From: Granulicella sp.
Lineage (GTDB): Bacteria; Acidobacteriota; Terriglobia; Terriglobales; Acidobacteriaceae
Assembly: GCA_003133205.1 (NCBI GenBank)
Contig: PKWK01000245.1
Span: 7,896-31,695 of the forward strand
Length of the DNA stretch: 23,800 bases
Reading direction: 5' to 3'
Shown here: piece after piece, positions 14,248-23,446 of the stretch
Layout: every line of letters starts with the position of its first letter
Position numbering within the stretch: the first letter of the stretch is position 1
Position numbers and translations under genes: made by a program
The notes under the pieces: generated by a model
Seen by the model: only the letters and a program-made list of their open reading frames with translations
Told to the model about the DNA's origin: nothing
The model's database searches: none

Positions 14248-14811
14248 ATGACGACATTGTTGACTCCCTGGTTCAATCCCTCTGCCTTCCTCGACGCCGG
14301 CAAGCGTCCTTTGTTGGCTTTCGGGGCAAACTTGTCAGTACAACATGCATCCTACTTGGTTGCATCGATTGGGCCCCATCTTTCTTCTGAACATGTAGCG
14401 CCAAGGTCCAGCAGATTGCCCAGACTTGATAGCACAACTCGGCGGACCGCATCGGGATTGTTCCTCGCGACACTGGCATTCGCTGTGTTCTTCTGGGGAC
14501 TGCATTACAAACTCTCCCTCTATCGCTCTAATACCGCTCAGCATCGTTCGCCCGAAGCCAAGCTTCTGTCCCAAAAGGAGCGACCGGTTTCGTTCAATAG
14601 ACTGGGCTCCGTGCGCTCGGTATCCCCGCAGCCTCAATCGTCGACATTTTTTTTTACATTTCTGATCGCCGCTGTCGCAATCGGTTCGTACCCCGACATA
14701 TCGCTCGGGACCCAACTCGTGACCACAGATGACGATTCTCGTCAGCAGTGCCGCGCCACTGCCCGTTGCTTCTCATCCCGCCCCCCTCCGGCATCGCTCC
14801 CTTCCAATTAG
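14248..14811 (+). CDS. Small hypothetical membrane protein upstream of RND pump
   Basis: This 187-residue protein has no named domain that I recognise. It has a clear hydrophobic segment at about 69-86 (SGLFLATLAFAVFFWGLHYKLSLY includes it), a Lys/Arg-rich linker, and a second, weaker hydrophobic stretch at about 133-146 (TFFFTFLIAAVAIG). The C terminus carries SSRPPP. I have the impression that short proteins with a similar WGLxYKLSLY segment occur in Acidobacteriota, but cannot verify it. GGAG lies 13 bases before the ATG, which is a loose ribosome binding site. The gene contains a run of nine T (14647-14655) coding for Phe-Phe-Phe, a possible slippage site. It lies 110 bases upstream of the RND adaptor on the same strand. 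A chance frame cannot be excluded, mainly for the Ser/Pro-rich ends. Confidence 0.6.
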   Translation: MTTLLTPWFNPSAFLDAGKRPLLAFGANLSVQHASYLVASIGPHLSSEHVAPRSSRLPRLDSTTRRTASGLFLATLAFAVFFWGLHYKLSLYRSNTAQHRSPEAKLLSQKERPVSFNRLGSVRSVSPQPQSSTFFFTFLIAAVAIGSYPDISLGTQLVTTDDDSRQQCRATARCFSSRPPPASLPSN

Positions 14812-14921
14812 GACCATCTCTTCAAGCTGCTAGTCAGCCCGCGAACTCTCGCAGGTTTGCGGCTCATTGAAGGGTCGATTGATACCCCGAATCTACCCGT
14901 ATTGCGATAGGTGCCTTCATC

Positions 14922-16145
14922 ATGTCTATGCGATCTCCATCGATCGTTGCTAGGGGTGCGCTGCTCATTGCGCTCCCGTGCCTTGTCTTCACTGGGTGCA
15001 AAGAAAAGCAGCCAGAGTCTGCACCTGTAACGGCTTCGGTCGTTGCCGCCTTGCGCACGCCGCTAGCAAACACCCTCACGGTCGCAGGCGAGTTCCTTCC
15101 GTACCAGGAGGTCGAGTTGCATGCGAAGGTGGCGGGTTACATCCGTCACATCAACGTGGATATAGGAGACAAGGTGAAACAGGGTCAGGTGCTCGCCACA
15201 CTCGACGTGCCCGAGTTGCAAGCACAGGTGCAGGGTGCGCAGGCGGGCGTGCGCCAGACGCAAGCTGAGATTGTCCGGTCCACCAGCGACGTGGCGCGTG
15301 CGAAGGCGAACTATGCTGCACTGCACGCCGCGGCGGAGCGGCTGCAACAAGCCTCCGATGCGCGTCCCGGCTTGATTGCGCAGCAGGAGTTGGACGACGC
15401 GCAGGCCAGGGATCAGGCGGCCGCGGCACAAGTGGATGCAGCGAAGTCTGCGCTGAACGCCATGCAACAACAACTCGGCGTGTCGCAGGCGCAGCAGCAG
15501 CAGATATCGACCATGGCCGACTACTCGCGCATCACCGCACCGTTTAGCGGTGTGATCACATGGCGCTACGCTGATACGGGCGCACTCATTCAAGCAGGCA
15601 CGTCAAATGCCGGCTCGGCGCCCGTGGTCAAGATCGCCGAGATCAGCACGTTGCGACTGCGGCTGCCCGTGCCGGAATCGCTCGCCGGCTTTGTGCATAC
15701 CGGCGACGCTGCCACCATCTACGTCCAGGCACTCAACACCACACTTACCGGAAAGATTGTTCGCTCCACCGACGCACTGGATCCGGCAACGCGCACCATG
15801 CAGGTGGAGGTGGATATTCCGAATGCCAAGGGTCAACTCGCACCCGGCATGTACGCCGAGGTCTCGGTTAACATCCAGCGCTCTAGCGATGCGCTGGTGG
15901 TGCCTGTCAATGCAGTCGATCGCAGCGGCAGCACCCCAGCTATCTACGTCGTCAATGCGCAGAACAAAGTCGAGCGGCGCAACGTAAGCCTTGGCATTGC
16001 TACCGCAAATCAAACCGAGATTCTGAATGGTCTGCGCAATGGCGAGTTGGTCATCGTCGCCAACCAGGCAAGCTATCTGCCGGGTGAGCTGGTAACGCCG
16101 AAGCTGAGCTCAATGGCCGGAATCAGCACGACGGAGGCCCAATAA
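14922..16145 (+). CDS. RND efflux periplasmic adaptor (lipoprotein), system 1
   Basis: This is the membrane-fusion subunit (HlyD/AcrA type) that links an inner-membrane RND pump to an outer-membrane channel. The 407-residue protein starts with a signal peptide ending in FTGC, so Cys26 is the likely lipidated residue. The split lipoyl half-motif YQEVELHAKVAGYIRHINVD and GDKVKQGQVLATLD (about 61-95) is followed by a Gln/Ala-rich alpha-helical hairpin (about 97-190), the second lipoyl half (YSRITAPFSGVITWRYADTG), and beta-barrel and membrane-proximal domains (TRTMQVEVDIPNAKGQLAPGM). AGGTG lies nine bases before the ATG. The stop codon shares one base with the permease start (TAATG), so translation of the two is coupled. 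It forms an operon with the permease and TolC that follow. Confidence 0.95.
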   Translation: MSMRSPSIVARGALLIALPCLVFTGCKEKQPESAPVTASVVAALRTPLANTLTVAGEFLPYQEVELHAKVAGYIRHINVDIGDKVKQGQVLATLDVPELQAQVQGAQAGVRQTQAEIVRSTSDVARAKANYAALHAAAERLQQASDARPGLIAQQELDDAQARDQAAAAQVDAAKSALNAMQQQLGVSQAQQQQISTMADYSRITAPFSGVITWRYADTGALIQAGTSNAGSAPVVKIAEISTLRLRLPVPESLAGFVHTGDAATIYVQALNTTLTGKIVRSTDALDPATRTMQVEVDIPNAKGQLAPGMYAEVSVNIQRSSDALVVPVNAVDRSGSTPAIYVVNAQNKVERRNVSLGIATANQTEILNGLRNGELVIVANQASYLPGELVTPKLSSMAGISTTEAQ

Positions 16146-19100
16146 TGTCGGGCTTCGCTCTCCGCTATCCGTTCTTCATCATCATGCTATGTTTGGTCAT
16201 CGCAGTTGTGGGCGTAACCACGGTTGCGCGTATGCCTGTGGACCTCTTCCCGGAGATCAATATCCCTGTCGTCGTTGTAGCCACCTTCTACAACGGCATG
16301 CCACCGGAACAGATTGAGTCACACATTACGAATCCGTTTGAACGCTTCTTCACGCTCGGCAGCGGCATTGACCACATCGAATCGCGCTCCTTGCCGGGCG
16401 TCAGTCTGATTCGCGTCTACTTTCAACCGGGAACAAGCTCAGATGCCGCAGTCAACACCATCTCCAACCTTGCGATGGCCCAACTGAGGCGTCTTCCCCC
16501 AGGAACTCTTCCGCCGGTCGTGCTCAAGTTTGACTCATCGAGTCTTCCGGTCTGCCTGATCACTTTGAAAGGCCAGGGTCTCAACGAAACTCAGTTACAT
16601 GACTTGGGACAATACAGCGTCCGCAACCAGATCGCTTCTGTGCCGGGAGCCTCCATCCCGCCCCCTTTTGGCGGTAAGTATCGGCAGATCCAGATTTACG
16701 TTGACCCGACGAAGCTTGAGGCCAATCAACTTAGCCCCATGGATGTTGTCCGGACGGTGAATGACGCCAACGCGATTCTTCCTTCGGGCGACGTCAAGCT
16801 CGGGCCGACAGATTTCAACATTTACACCAACTCGCAGTTCCCCAACACGGAAGAGATCGACCGTCTCCCGCTGAAAACCAGCGGCAACGGACAACTGCTG
16901 ATCGCCGATATCGGGCAGGCCAAGGACTCTTCTGCCATTCAGACAAATATTGTGCGCGTCGACGGACAACATTCGGTCTACCTGCCCATTCTCAAGCAGG
17001 GCGGCGGCAGCAATACCATCTCGATTGTGAATGGTGTCCGTGACGATCTGAAGCATCTCGTCGATATTCCCAAGTCGCTCAAGACCGCGGTGGTCTTCGA
17101 CCAATCGGAATTCGTAAAGACAGCCATCAAGAATCTTGGCAGCGAAGGAGGGATAGGGCTCGTCTTGACTGCGTTGATGATCCTGATCTTCCTGGGTAGC
17201 ATGCGCGCCACGGTTGGCGTCATGCTGTCGATTCCACTCTCCGCGCTAGCGGCGCTTCTTGCCCTGAACTTCATGGGTGGCACCATCAATTCGATGGTGC
17301 TCGGCGGCCTGGCTCTGGTGTTTTCGCGACTCATTGATAACTCGGTGGTGGTGCTTGAGAATATTTTTCGCCACCTGGAGATGGGCAAATCCCCTAGAGA
17401 AGCGGCAGAAAAGGGTGGACAGGAGGTTGCACTCCCCGTACTCGCTGCTACCTTTACGACGGCGATCGTCTTCTTCCCAGTTGTGTTTCTCTACGGCGTC
17501 AGCCGCTACCTCTTCGCCGCGCTCGCACTCTCCGTCGTTCTATCGCTGTTCGCGTCGTACGCGGTCGCGATGACAGTGGTGCCGCTTTTCTGTGCACGCT
17601 TTATCAAGAACGCGCACAACGAAGCCGCGCATCACGCCGGCGGCAGCCCATTCCAGATCTTTGTGCGCTGGTTCAACCGGCGTTACGACAAGATGCTGAT
17701 GCACTATGACGTCGCGGTCAGAAAAAGTCTGCTTCGCCCCGCTGCAATCGTTGTTGGCGTCCTTGGTGTGTTTCTCCTCAGCCTCGGCCTATATCCCTTA
17801 CTTGGTCTGTCCTTTTTCCCGCGAACGGATCCAGGACAATTTGTTATCAATGTGAAAGCTCCCAGCGGCACTCGTATTGAACTGGCGGATGAATACGTGG
17901 CACATATCGAACAGGATATTCGCGACGTAATTCCGAAGCAGGATCTCGGTATGATCGTCTCGAACATCGGCACCGCTCCAGGCTTTTCCGCCATTTATTC
18001 CAGCAATTCAGGTCCACATACCGCCTTCATCCAAGTGAGCCTGACTAAAGGACACAGCAAGAGCAGTTTTGCCTATATGTCCTTAGTGCGGAGCAAACTG
18101 CACGAGGATCTTCCGGAGATATCCACTTACTTCCAAACCGGCGGTCTCGTCGATGCGGTAGTAAACCTTGGCCTCCCTGCTCCAATCGATATTCAAGTGA
18201 GCGGAAACTATCTCAACGAGGCGTCCGCTACCGCAGCCGTTTTGGCAAAGAAGATTCGCGCCTTGAATGGTGTTGGCGATGTTCTTATTCCGCAGGACGT
18301 CGATTATCCCGGGTTGAATCTGCGGGTCAATCGCGAGATGGCGGGGCGCCTCGGGCTCACCTCCCGGGAAGTCGTGGACAATGTCATCACCGCGCTAAGC
18401 TCGAACGCCATGATCGCGCCAAACTACTGGGATGATCCCAAGAGTGGAAACAGCTATCTGATTGCCGTGCAATATCCCGAGTCACAGATGAAATCGCTCC
18501 AGGATCTCAATCAGATTCCGATCAGGTCACACAATGGGGCGACCGCCACGAACCTGGGTGCAGTCGTACAGATACTGCCGATGAAATCGCCGACAGAGGT
18601 CGATCACTATCAGTTGCAACGAGTGAACGACATATACGTCTCCCCCTCGGGACAAGATCTCGGCGGACTTGCTAAACGTGTCGCTAACGTCATCTCGAGC
18701 ACTCCGCTTCCCGAGAATCTGCGCGTCGTTATCCGCGGTTCAGTTGAAGGAATGCACAAGTCTTTCGTAAGCTTTGGGCTTGGTCTCATTCTTTCGATCA
18801 TTCTCGTCTACCTGATCCTGATGGCGCAGTTTGCATCCTTTATCGACCCACTTGTCATCCTGCTCGCGATTCCACCCGGGATCACCGGCGTCATTCTTTT
18901 CCTGCTACTCACCGGGACCACGCTGAACGTGATGTCGCTTATGGGCGTGGTTATGATGACCGGGATCGTGGTTTCAAACTCCATCCTGATCGTCGAGTTC
19001 ACGCGCAGCCTGCGTAGAGAAGGTATGCCGATTGGCGAGGCGGTAGCCATGGCGTGCCGCGTTCGCCTCCGCCCGGTCCTGATGACTTCGCTGGCCACCA

Positions 19101-19282
19101 TCCTCGGCATGATACCTATGGCGCTTGCGCTCGAGGCGGGCAGCGAGCAGTATGCGCCGCTGGCTCGCGCCATTATCGGCGGCCTTACGGTCTCGGTACT
19201 GGTCACGGTCTTCGTGGTTCCCGCGGCGTATCTGCTGGTGCATCGCAAGGAAGAACACGCGCCAGTAGCAGGGGAGGCTTAG
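16145..19282 (+). CDS. RND efflux permease (HAE1/AcrB-like), system 1
   Basis: This is an inner-membrane proton-driven transporter of 1045 residues, the normal size for the AcrB family, with a duplicated architecture: TM1, a large periplasmic loop, TM2-6, then the second half. Seen are TM1 (YPFFIIMLCLVIAVVGVTTV), the family stretch PGTSSDAAVNTISNLAMAQLRR, TM4 with SRLIDNSVVVLENIFRH, and TM10 with GIVVSNSILIVEF, then RLRPVLMTSLATILGMIP. Compared with AcrB, the Asp pair of TM4 reads D398-N399 and the TM10 Lys position reads S944, with an Arg at 395 next to the Asp. The proton relay is therefore of a different pattern. Drug, lipid or metabolite substrates cannot be told apart. It follows the adaptor with a one-base overlap and precedes TolC by two bases. 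Confidence 0.95.
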   Translation: MSGFALRYPFFIIMLCLVIAVVGVTTVARMPVDLFPEINIPVVVVATFYNGMPPEQIESHITNPFERFFTLGSGIDHIESRSLPGVSLIRVYFQPGTSSDAAVNTISNLAMAQLRRLPPGTLPPVVLKFDSSSLPVCLITLKGQGLNETQLHDLGQYSVRNQIASVPGASIPPPFGGKYRQIQIYVDPTKLEANQLSPMDVVRTVNDANAILPSGDVKLGPTDFNIYTNSQFPNTEEIDRLPLKTSGNGQLLIADIGQAKDSSAIQTNIVRVDGQHSVYLPILKQGGGSNTISIVNGVRDDLKHLVDIPKSLKTAVVFDQSEFVKTAIKNLGSEGGIGLVLTALMILIFLGSMRATVGVMLSIPLSALAALLALNFMGGTINSMVLGGLALVFSRLIDNSVVVLENIFRHLEMGKSPREAAEKGGQEVALPVLAATFTTAIVFFPVVFLYGVSRYLFAALALSVVLSLFASYAVAMTVVPLFCARFIKNAHNEAAHHAGGSPFQIFVRWFNRRYDKMLMHYDVAVRKSLLRPAAIVVGVLGVFLLSLGLYPLLGLSFFPRTDPGQFVINVKAPSGTRIELADEYVAHIEQDIRDVIPKQDLGMIVSNIGTAPGFSAIYSSNSGPHTAFIQVSLTKGHSKSSFAYMSLVRSKLHEDLPEISTYFQTGGLVDAVVNLGLPAPIDIQVSGNYLNEASATAAVLAKKIRALNGVGDVLIPQDVDYPGLNLRVNREMAGRLGLTSREVVDNVITALSSNAMIAPNYWDDPKSGNSYLIAVQYPESQMKSLQDLNQIPIRSHNGATATNLGAVVQILPMKSPTEVDHYQLQRVNDIYVSPSGQDLGGLAKRVANVISSTPLPENLRVVIRGSVEGMHKSFVSFGLGLILSIILVYLILMAQFASFIDPLVILLAIPPGITGVILFLLLTGTTLNVMSLMGVVMMTGIVVSNSILIVEFTRSLRREGMPIGEAVAMACRVRLRPVLMTSLATILGMIPMALALEAGSEQYAPLARAIIGGLTVSVLVTVFVVPAAYLLVHRKEEHAPVAGEA
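19271..19277 (+). promoter_or_regulatory. Shine-Dalgarno that fixes the TolC 1 start
   Basis: GGGGAGG lies seven bases before the ATG at 19285, inside the last codons of the permease. It decides the start of the TolC gene against the open frame that reaches back to 19054 within the permease, whose residues are not TolC-like. Confidence 0.75.
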
Positions 19283-19284
19283 TC

Positions 19285-20694
19285 ATGAAGTCGCATCAGA
19301 AGATCAACGTCGCACTCCTTCCGCTCGTGCTGCTTAGTTCGGGGCTCCTTGCTCAGAGCCCGCCGCTCGCACTGCCAAACGCCCCCGGACCTTCATCGCT
19401 TCTCGTCGCTTCCTCTCAACCGCCATCAACGGCCTTGCCTCAGCCGCCCGCAGACGGGATGGGGACGCCTACCCTGCTCACCCGTCAAGAAGCTGAAAGG
19501 ATCGCGTTGGCGAACAACCCTCGCATTCACATCAGTCAGTTGATCGCAAGAGTTCAGCATCAGGTCGTTCGGGAACGTCGTGCCGATCAACTCCCAAACG
19601 TGAACGGTAGCGTGACAGCAGTCGAGGCAAACGATGGTAGCAGAATATCCAGCGGCGCTCTTACTGCCTCAACGCTACTCAATCACGCAGGCGCGGGAGT
19701 GCAAGTCAGCCAACTGATTACAGACTTCGGACGCACATCGAATCTGATCTCTTCGGCAAAGCTGCAAGAGAAGGCGTGGCTTGCCGATGCTGAAGCCAGC
19801 CGTGAAGACATCGTCCTGCTCACCGATCAGGTGTTCTTTGGCGTTATTGAAGCCCAGGAGACGCTACAGGTGGCCGCGCAGACGGTCTCTGCGCGGCAGG
19901 CTCTCACCGATCAGGTGAGCGCACTCGCCTCATCCAAGTTGAGGTCAGACCTGGATCTGAGCTTCGCCCAGGTCAACCTCTCGCAGGCGAAACTGTTGCA
20001 ACTCAACGCACAGAACGATCTCGATGCTGCGAAGGCTTCGCTGTGCTCCGTGTTGGGTTACGACAAGCTGATGAACTTTCAGCTCGTCGACGATACCGGC
20101 CCATTGCCTCCGCTTGCGCCTGATCCCGAGACCCTCATCGCCCAGGCCATTCAGAATCGGCCCGACCTTCAATCCCTGAAGTTCAACGAGCAGGCAGCGC
20201 AGAAGTTCAGCAAGGCGCAACATGAGCAGTTACTTCCGACAATCAGCGCGCTCGGAGTCGTTGGCGATACACCGACCGGTTCCCCGCAATACTTCACAAC
20301 CACCTGGTATGGAGCAGTTGGGGGGAACGTAAATTTCCCGATCTTCAATGGATTCCGGTTTACGGCGCAAGCCTCCGAAGCCGCCCTGCAGGCGCAGTCG
20401 GCCTCCGAACAGACCCGCGCGCTTCGGGAGCAGGTCGTTCGCGATGTCCGAACCGCATGGCTGAACGCGAATACTGCTCTACAGCGCGTAACTGTAACGT
20501 CCGAGCTCGCGCAGGAGGCAAATACCGCCTTGGATCTTGCAAAGACCAGGTACGACCTGGGACTCAGTTCGATCGTTGAGTTGAGCCAAGCTGAACTGCA
20601 GCAAACGGAAGCAGCCATCGGCAATGCGAATGCGAAATCGCAGTACAACTTCGCCATTTCAACAATCAACTTCCAGACGGGTGTTCAGCCATGA
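19285..20694 (+). CDS. TolC family outer-membrane factor, system 1
   Basis: This 469-residue protein is the outer-membrane channel subunit. A signal peptide (MKSHQKINVALLPLVLLSSGLLAQ) is followed by a Pro/Ala/Ser-rich linker of about 50 residues, then the two outer-membrane-efflux repeats. LTRQEAERIALANNPRI is the typical opening helix, and the second repeat contains LIAQAIQNRPDLQSLKFNEQAAQ. Long Ala/Gln/Ser-rich helical stretches form the predicted tunnel. The end (YDLGLSSIVELSQAELQQTEA) is characteristic of the family. There is no lipobox. It belongs to the adaptor-permease operon, with a two-base gap to the permease stop. The ATGA at 20691-20694 overlaps the stop of this gene, but the 61-codon frame it opens shows no protein features. 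Confidence 0.94.
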   Translation: MKSHQKINVALLPLVLLSSGLLAQSPPLALPNAPGPSSLLVASSQPPSTALPQPPADGMGTPTLLTRQEAERIALANNPRIHISQLIARVQHQVVRERRADQLPNVNGSVTAVEANDGSRISSGALTASTLLNHAGAGVQVSQLITDFGRTSNLISSAKLQEKAWLADAEASREDIVLLTDQVFFGVIEAQETLQVAAQTVSARQALTDQVSALASSKLRSDLDLSFAQVNLSQAKLLQLNAQNDLDAAKASLCSVLGYDKLMNFQLVDDTGPLPPLAPDPETLIAQAIQNRPDLQSLKFNEQAAQKFSKAQHEQLLPTISALGVVGDTPTGSPQYFTTTWYGAVGGNVNFPIFNGFRFTAQASEAALQAQSASEQTRALREQVVRDVRTAWLNANTALQRVTVTSELAQEANTALDLAKTRYDLGLSSIVELSQAELQQTEAAIGNANAKSQYNFAISTINFQTGVQP

Positions 20695-20872
20695 TCGGAA
20701 ACGTCAGTCACTCGGCGATCCAGTTCGACTCTGTTAACTTCGGGAGCGTTTCCCATCATCGTAAAGGCAAAATGCCCAGTTATAACGGTCGCTTCGGGCT
20801 TGACGTCCTAGCCTCTGTTCCGCAGATCGCCATGCATCAATGCCTTCGGATTCAACTCCTTCGGCAGCCGCA

Positions 20873-20905
20873 TTGAAATTGCAAATGGTCGCAAGCGAAT
20901 TTAAT
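20873..20905 (+). promoter_or_regulatory. Weak candidate promoter before efflux system 2
   Basis: TTGCAA (20879-20884) and TTTAAT (20900-20905) stand 15 bases apart, with an overlapping TTGAAA at 20873. The spacer is short. The 260-base gap after TolC 1 is the only plausible place for a separate promoter for the second RND operon; read-through from system 1 is equally possible. Confidence 0.2.
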
Positions 20906-20954
20906 CTCACGCTTCTTGTAACGAATTCCGTGTTCGGGGACTTTATTCAGGTGA

Positions 20955-22337
20955 ATGCACCAGTCAAGCACATTTCACCCGATGATTCCTCGCCTTTATC
21001 GAGTTCTGGGCCTTCCTCTCCTGGTTTGTATGGGGACATTGGCCGCCGCTGCGCAAAATCCTCTGTCGCTCCGGCAAGCCATCGATCAGGCCCTGGGACA
21101 AAGTTCCGAGGCCGCCATCGCTCACGCCGGCGACCAGGAAGCCAAGGCGGCAGCCACGATGGCGCGCACCCAACTGCTGCCACGCCTCAATTTCACTGAA
21201 GACATCTCCCGCGGAGACGACCCTGTATATGCCTTCGGTACCCGGTTGCGGCAGCGGCAATTCACCCAAGCTGACTTCGCGCTGAATGCCTTGAACCGTC
21301 CTCAGCCGATCGGCAACTTCTCCACCCGTTTCTCCGGCTCCTGGACGGCATTTGATTCGTTCAAGACGCAGCGGGAAATCCACCGCGCCGATCTCGTCCG
21401 CGCAAGCGCGTCATCGTCCGCCAAGGCTGCGGACCAGCAGATCGTACTTCACGTTGTCGCAGCATACCAGTCTGTGCTCTACGCACAGCGGGAGATCGAT
21501 GTCGCCCAACATGAACAGGAGACGGCAGCGGCGCTGCTGACTTCAGTGGATCAGCACGTCAAGGCAGGCCTTGCAGTGGAGTCGGACCGAATGTCCGCCC
21601 AGGTAAACGTGGCCGCGCGCAACGAGGAATTGATTGCGGCACAGGGAGACCTGGATCTGGCGTGGGCGGAGTTACGCGAGGCGATGGGAGTCCCTGACCT
21701 CAAGGCATCGGAATTGAAGCCGATTGAGCCACATACATTTTCCCAAATCCCTCTGGAAGAGGAGATTGCGACAGCCGCAAGAACTCGTCCCGATCTGACG
21801 GCCCTGGCGCAGACCCAGTCGGCGCAGACGTGGGCCCTGGGAGCGGCAAAGTCGGACTTCGGCCCGCTCGTGAGTGCCTACGGGAACTGGGAAGAAGACC
21901 GGGGATCGCTGGGCAGTTCGGGGGGAAACAACTGGGTGGCCGGCGTCCAGATCAGCGTCGACATCTTGCCCATAGGCAAACGCGCCCAACTTGCGCGGGA
22001 GATTGCGGCGAAACAGAAGATCGACGCGCAACTGTCCGCATCGCAACAGCATGTGCGGCTCGAAGTTAGTCAGGCACACATTCGCCGGCGGACAGCGGAA
22101 CTCTCACTCGATACGGCGAGAGCCTCGATGGACCAATCCGCCGAAAGTCTCCGCATCCTCAAGAACCGCTATGGCGCTGGGCTTGCCACCATCACCGATC
22201 TGCTGCGGGCCGAAGATGCAGAGCGACAGAGCCAATCCAGTTACTGGCATGCCGTCTACGGAAACGCCATGGCTTATGCCGAACTGCTTTACGCGACAGG
22301 GACACTGACTCCCGATGCGGCGGAGGATTTGCAATGA
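20955..22337 (+). CDS. TolC family outer-membrane factor, system 2
   Basis: This is a second TolC-type channel of 460 residues, distinct in sequence from the first. The signal peptide is MIPRLYRVLGLPLLVCMGTLAAAAQ if translation begins at the in-frame ATG at 20982. The ATG at 20955 adds nine residues and has AGGTGA only one base away, so the start is open. The repeats begin with LSLRQAIDQALGQSSEAAIA and the second contains ARTRPDLTALAQTQSAQTWAL. FAFGTRLRQRQF-like residues after the first helices (YAFGTRLRQRQFTQADF) are typical of a CusC/CzcC-like branch. The C-terminal NRYGAGLATITDLLRAEDAE is the conserved family end motif. The stop overlaps the adaptor start by 4 bases (ATGA), which shows it leads an operon. 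Confidence 0.93.
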   Translation: MHQSSTFHPMIPRLYRVLGLPLLVCMGTLAAAAQNPLSLRQAIDQALGQSSEAAIAHAGDQEAKAAATMARTQLLPRLNFTEDISRGDDPVYAFGTRLRQRQFTQADFALNALNRPQPIGNFSTRFSGSWTAFDSFKTQREIHRADLVRASASSSAKAADQQIVLHVVAAYQSVLYAQREIDVAQHEQETAAALLTSVDQHVKAGLAVESDRMSAQVNVAARNEELIAAQGDLDLAWAELREAMGVPDLKASELKPIEPHTFSQIPLEEEIATAARTRPDLTALAQTQSAQTWALGAAKSDFGPLVSAYGNWEEDRGSLGSSGGNNWVAGVQISVDILPIGKRAQLAREIAAKQKIDAQLSASQQHVRLEVSQAHIRRRTAELSLDTARASMDQSAESLRILKNRYGAGLATITDLLRAEDAERQSQSSYWHAVYGNAMAYAELLYATGTLTPDAAEDLQ

Positions 22338-23446
22338 AGATAGTGTTACGGGTGAGTTTGCTTGCCGTTTCCGCGGCGATGATGGCCGGTTGTCACAGCA
22401 GCGAATCAGCTATACCGGCTGCGGTACAAACTGTGCAAGCGCGGGTAGTCGAGAGCCAGTTGCAACAGGTTCCTGTAAATCTGCGATCGACAGGAACCGT
22501 TCACGCGCGCGAGACGGCGGTTGTGTCCGCGCAGGTTGTCGGCCGCATCCAGCAGGTTCTTGTTCGCGAGGGAGACAGCGTGCGAGCAGGACAAACCCTG
22601 GCCGTGCTCGACGGCGCGGCTTTGCGAGCGGCAGCGGATCAAGCGCATGCATCGGTAAAGGCCGCTGAAGGGGAGCAGGCTGCTGCACAGGCCAATGCAA
22701 AGCTAGCGGCGAGCACACTGGAGCGTTACCGGCAATTGGAAGCCGAGAAGAGCGTCAGTCCGCAGGAGATGGATGAGGTTAAGCAACGAGCCGAGGCGTC
22801 TGCAGCCAGGCTCGAAGCAGTTCGAGCACAATCCGACGCGGCGCGTGCACAGGAAAACGGCGCTCACACAATGCTTGGCTACACGCGGCTGGTGGCACCC
22901 TTCGCCGGCGTCGTGACCTCGCGGCTGGCCGATCCGGGAACGCTGGCGTCGCCGGGCGTGCCGCTGCTTCAGGTGGATCAGGCCGGAACTCTGCAACTGG
23001 AAGCCACGGTGGATGAGTCGGCGATCGGTGCGATTCACAAGGGGATGAAGACGCAGATCACGATCGATGGCGGCAACTCTGCGAATCTTACGGGCACCGT
23101 GGCCCAGATCGTCCCAGCCGCCGATCCTGCCACTCACAGCTTTCTCGTCAAGATCGACCTGCCTTCCTCAAGCCAACTGCGCGCCGGCATGTACGGAACA
23201 GCGGAGTTTGCCAACGGCGTCCGGCAGGCGATAGTCATTCCGCGTTCCGCTGTCGTTTCCCGCGGCTCGCTGTTTTGTGTATACGTTCTCGACGGCCAGG
23301 GAATTGCGCAACTCCGATATCTCACCCTCGGCGCGACCCAGGGCAATCTCGTAGAAGTTCTGTCGGGCATCTCTCCCGGAGAAAAGCTCGTTGACGATCC
23401 CTCCGACCGCGACCTTGCCGGCAAGCGCATCGAGGCCCAGCGATGA
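22334..23446 (+). CDS. RND efflux periplasmic adaptor (lipoprotein), system 2
   Basis: This 370-residue adaptor has a lipoprotein signal ending MMAGC, with Cys20 as the lipidation site. The first lipoyl half (ARETAVVSAQVVGRIQQVLV, REGDSVRAGQTLAVLDG) is followed by an Ala/Glu/Gln-rich helical hairpin, the second half (YTRLVAPFAGVVTSRLADPG), and the barrel and membrane-proximal domains (AADPATHSFLVKIDL, QLRAGMYGTAEF). Its ATG overlaps the TolC 2 stop, and its own stop overlaps the following permease start, each by 4 bases. It is therefore the middle gene of a tightly coupled TolC-adaptor-permease operon, the reverse of the gene order in system 1. Confidence 0.95.
   Translation: MKIVLRVSLLAVSAAMMAGCHSSESAIPAAVQTVQARVVESQLQQVPVNLRSTGTVHARETAVVSAQVVGRIQQVLVREGDSVRAGQTLAVLDGAALRAAADQAHASVKAAEGEQAAAQANAKLAASTLERYRQLEAEKSVSPQEMDEVKQRAEASAARLEAVRAQSDAARAQENGAHTMLGYTRLVAPFAGVVTSRLADPGTLASPGVPLLQVDQAGTLQLEATVDESAIGAIHKGMKTQITIDGGNSANLTGTVAQIVPAADPATHSFLVKIDLPSSSQLRAGMYGTAEFANGVRQAIVIPRSAVVSRGSLFCVYVLDGQGIAQLRYLTLGATQGNLVEVLSGISPGEKLVDDPSDRDLAGKRIEAQR

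Noticed and set aside
19054..19284. 77-codon N-terminal extension of TolC 1
   Set aside because: It lies inside the permease gene in another frame, its translation is Arg/Gly-rich and not TolC-like, and a strong ribosome binding site and signal peptide mark the start at 19285.
20691..20876. 61-codon frame overlapping the TolC 1 stop by ATGA
   Set aside because: The overlap looks like translational coupling, but the translation shows no motif, hydrophobic segment or biased composition, and no homologue is recognised.
20840..21199. 119-codon plus-strand frame before and over TolC 2
   Set aside because: More than half overlaps the TolC 2 coding sequence in another frame, and the remainder has no recognisable features.
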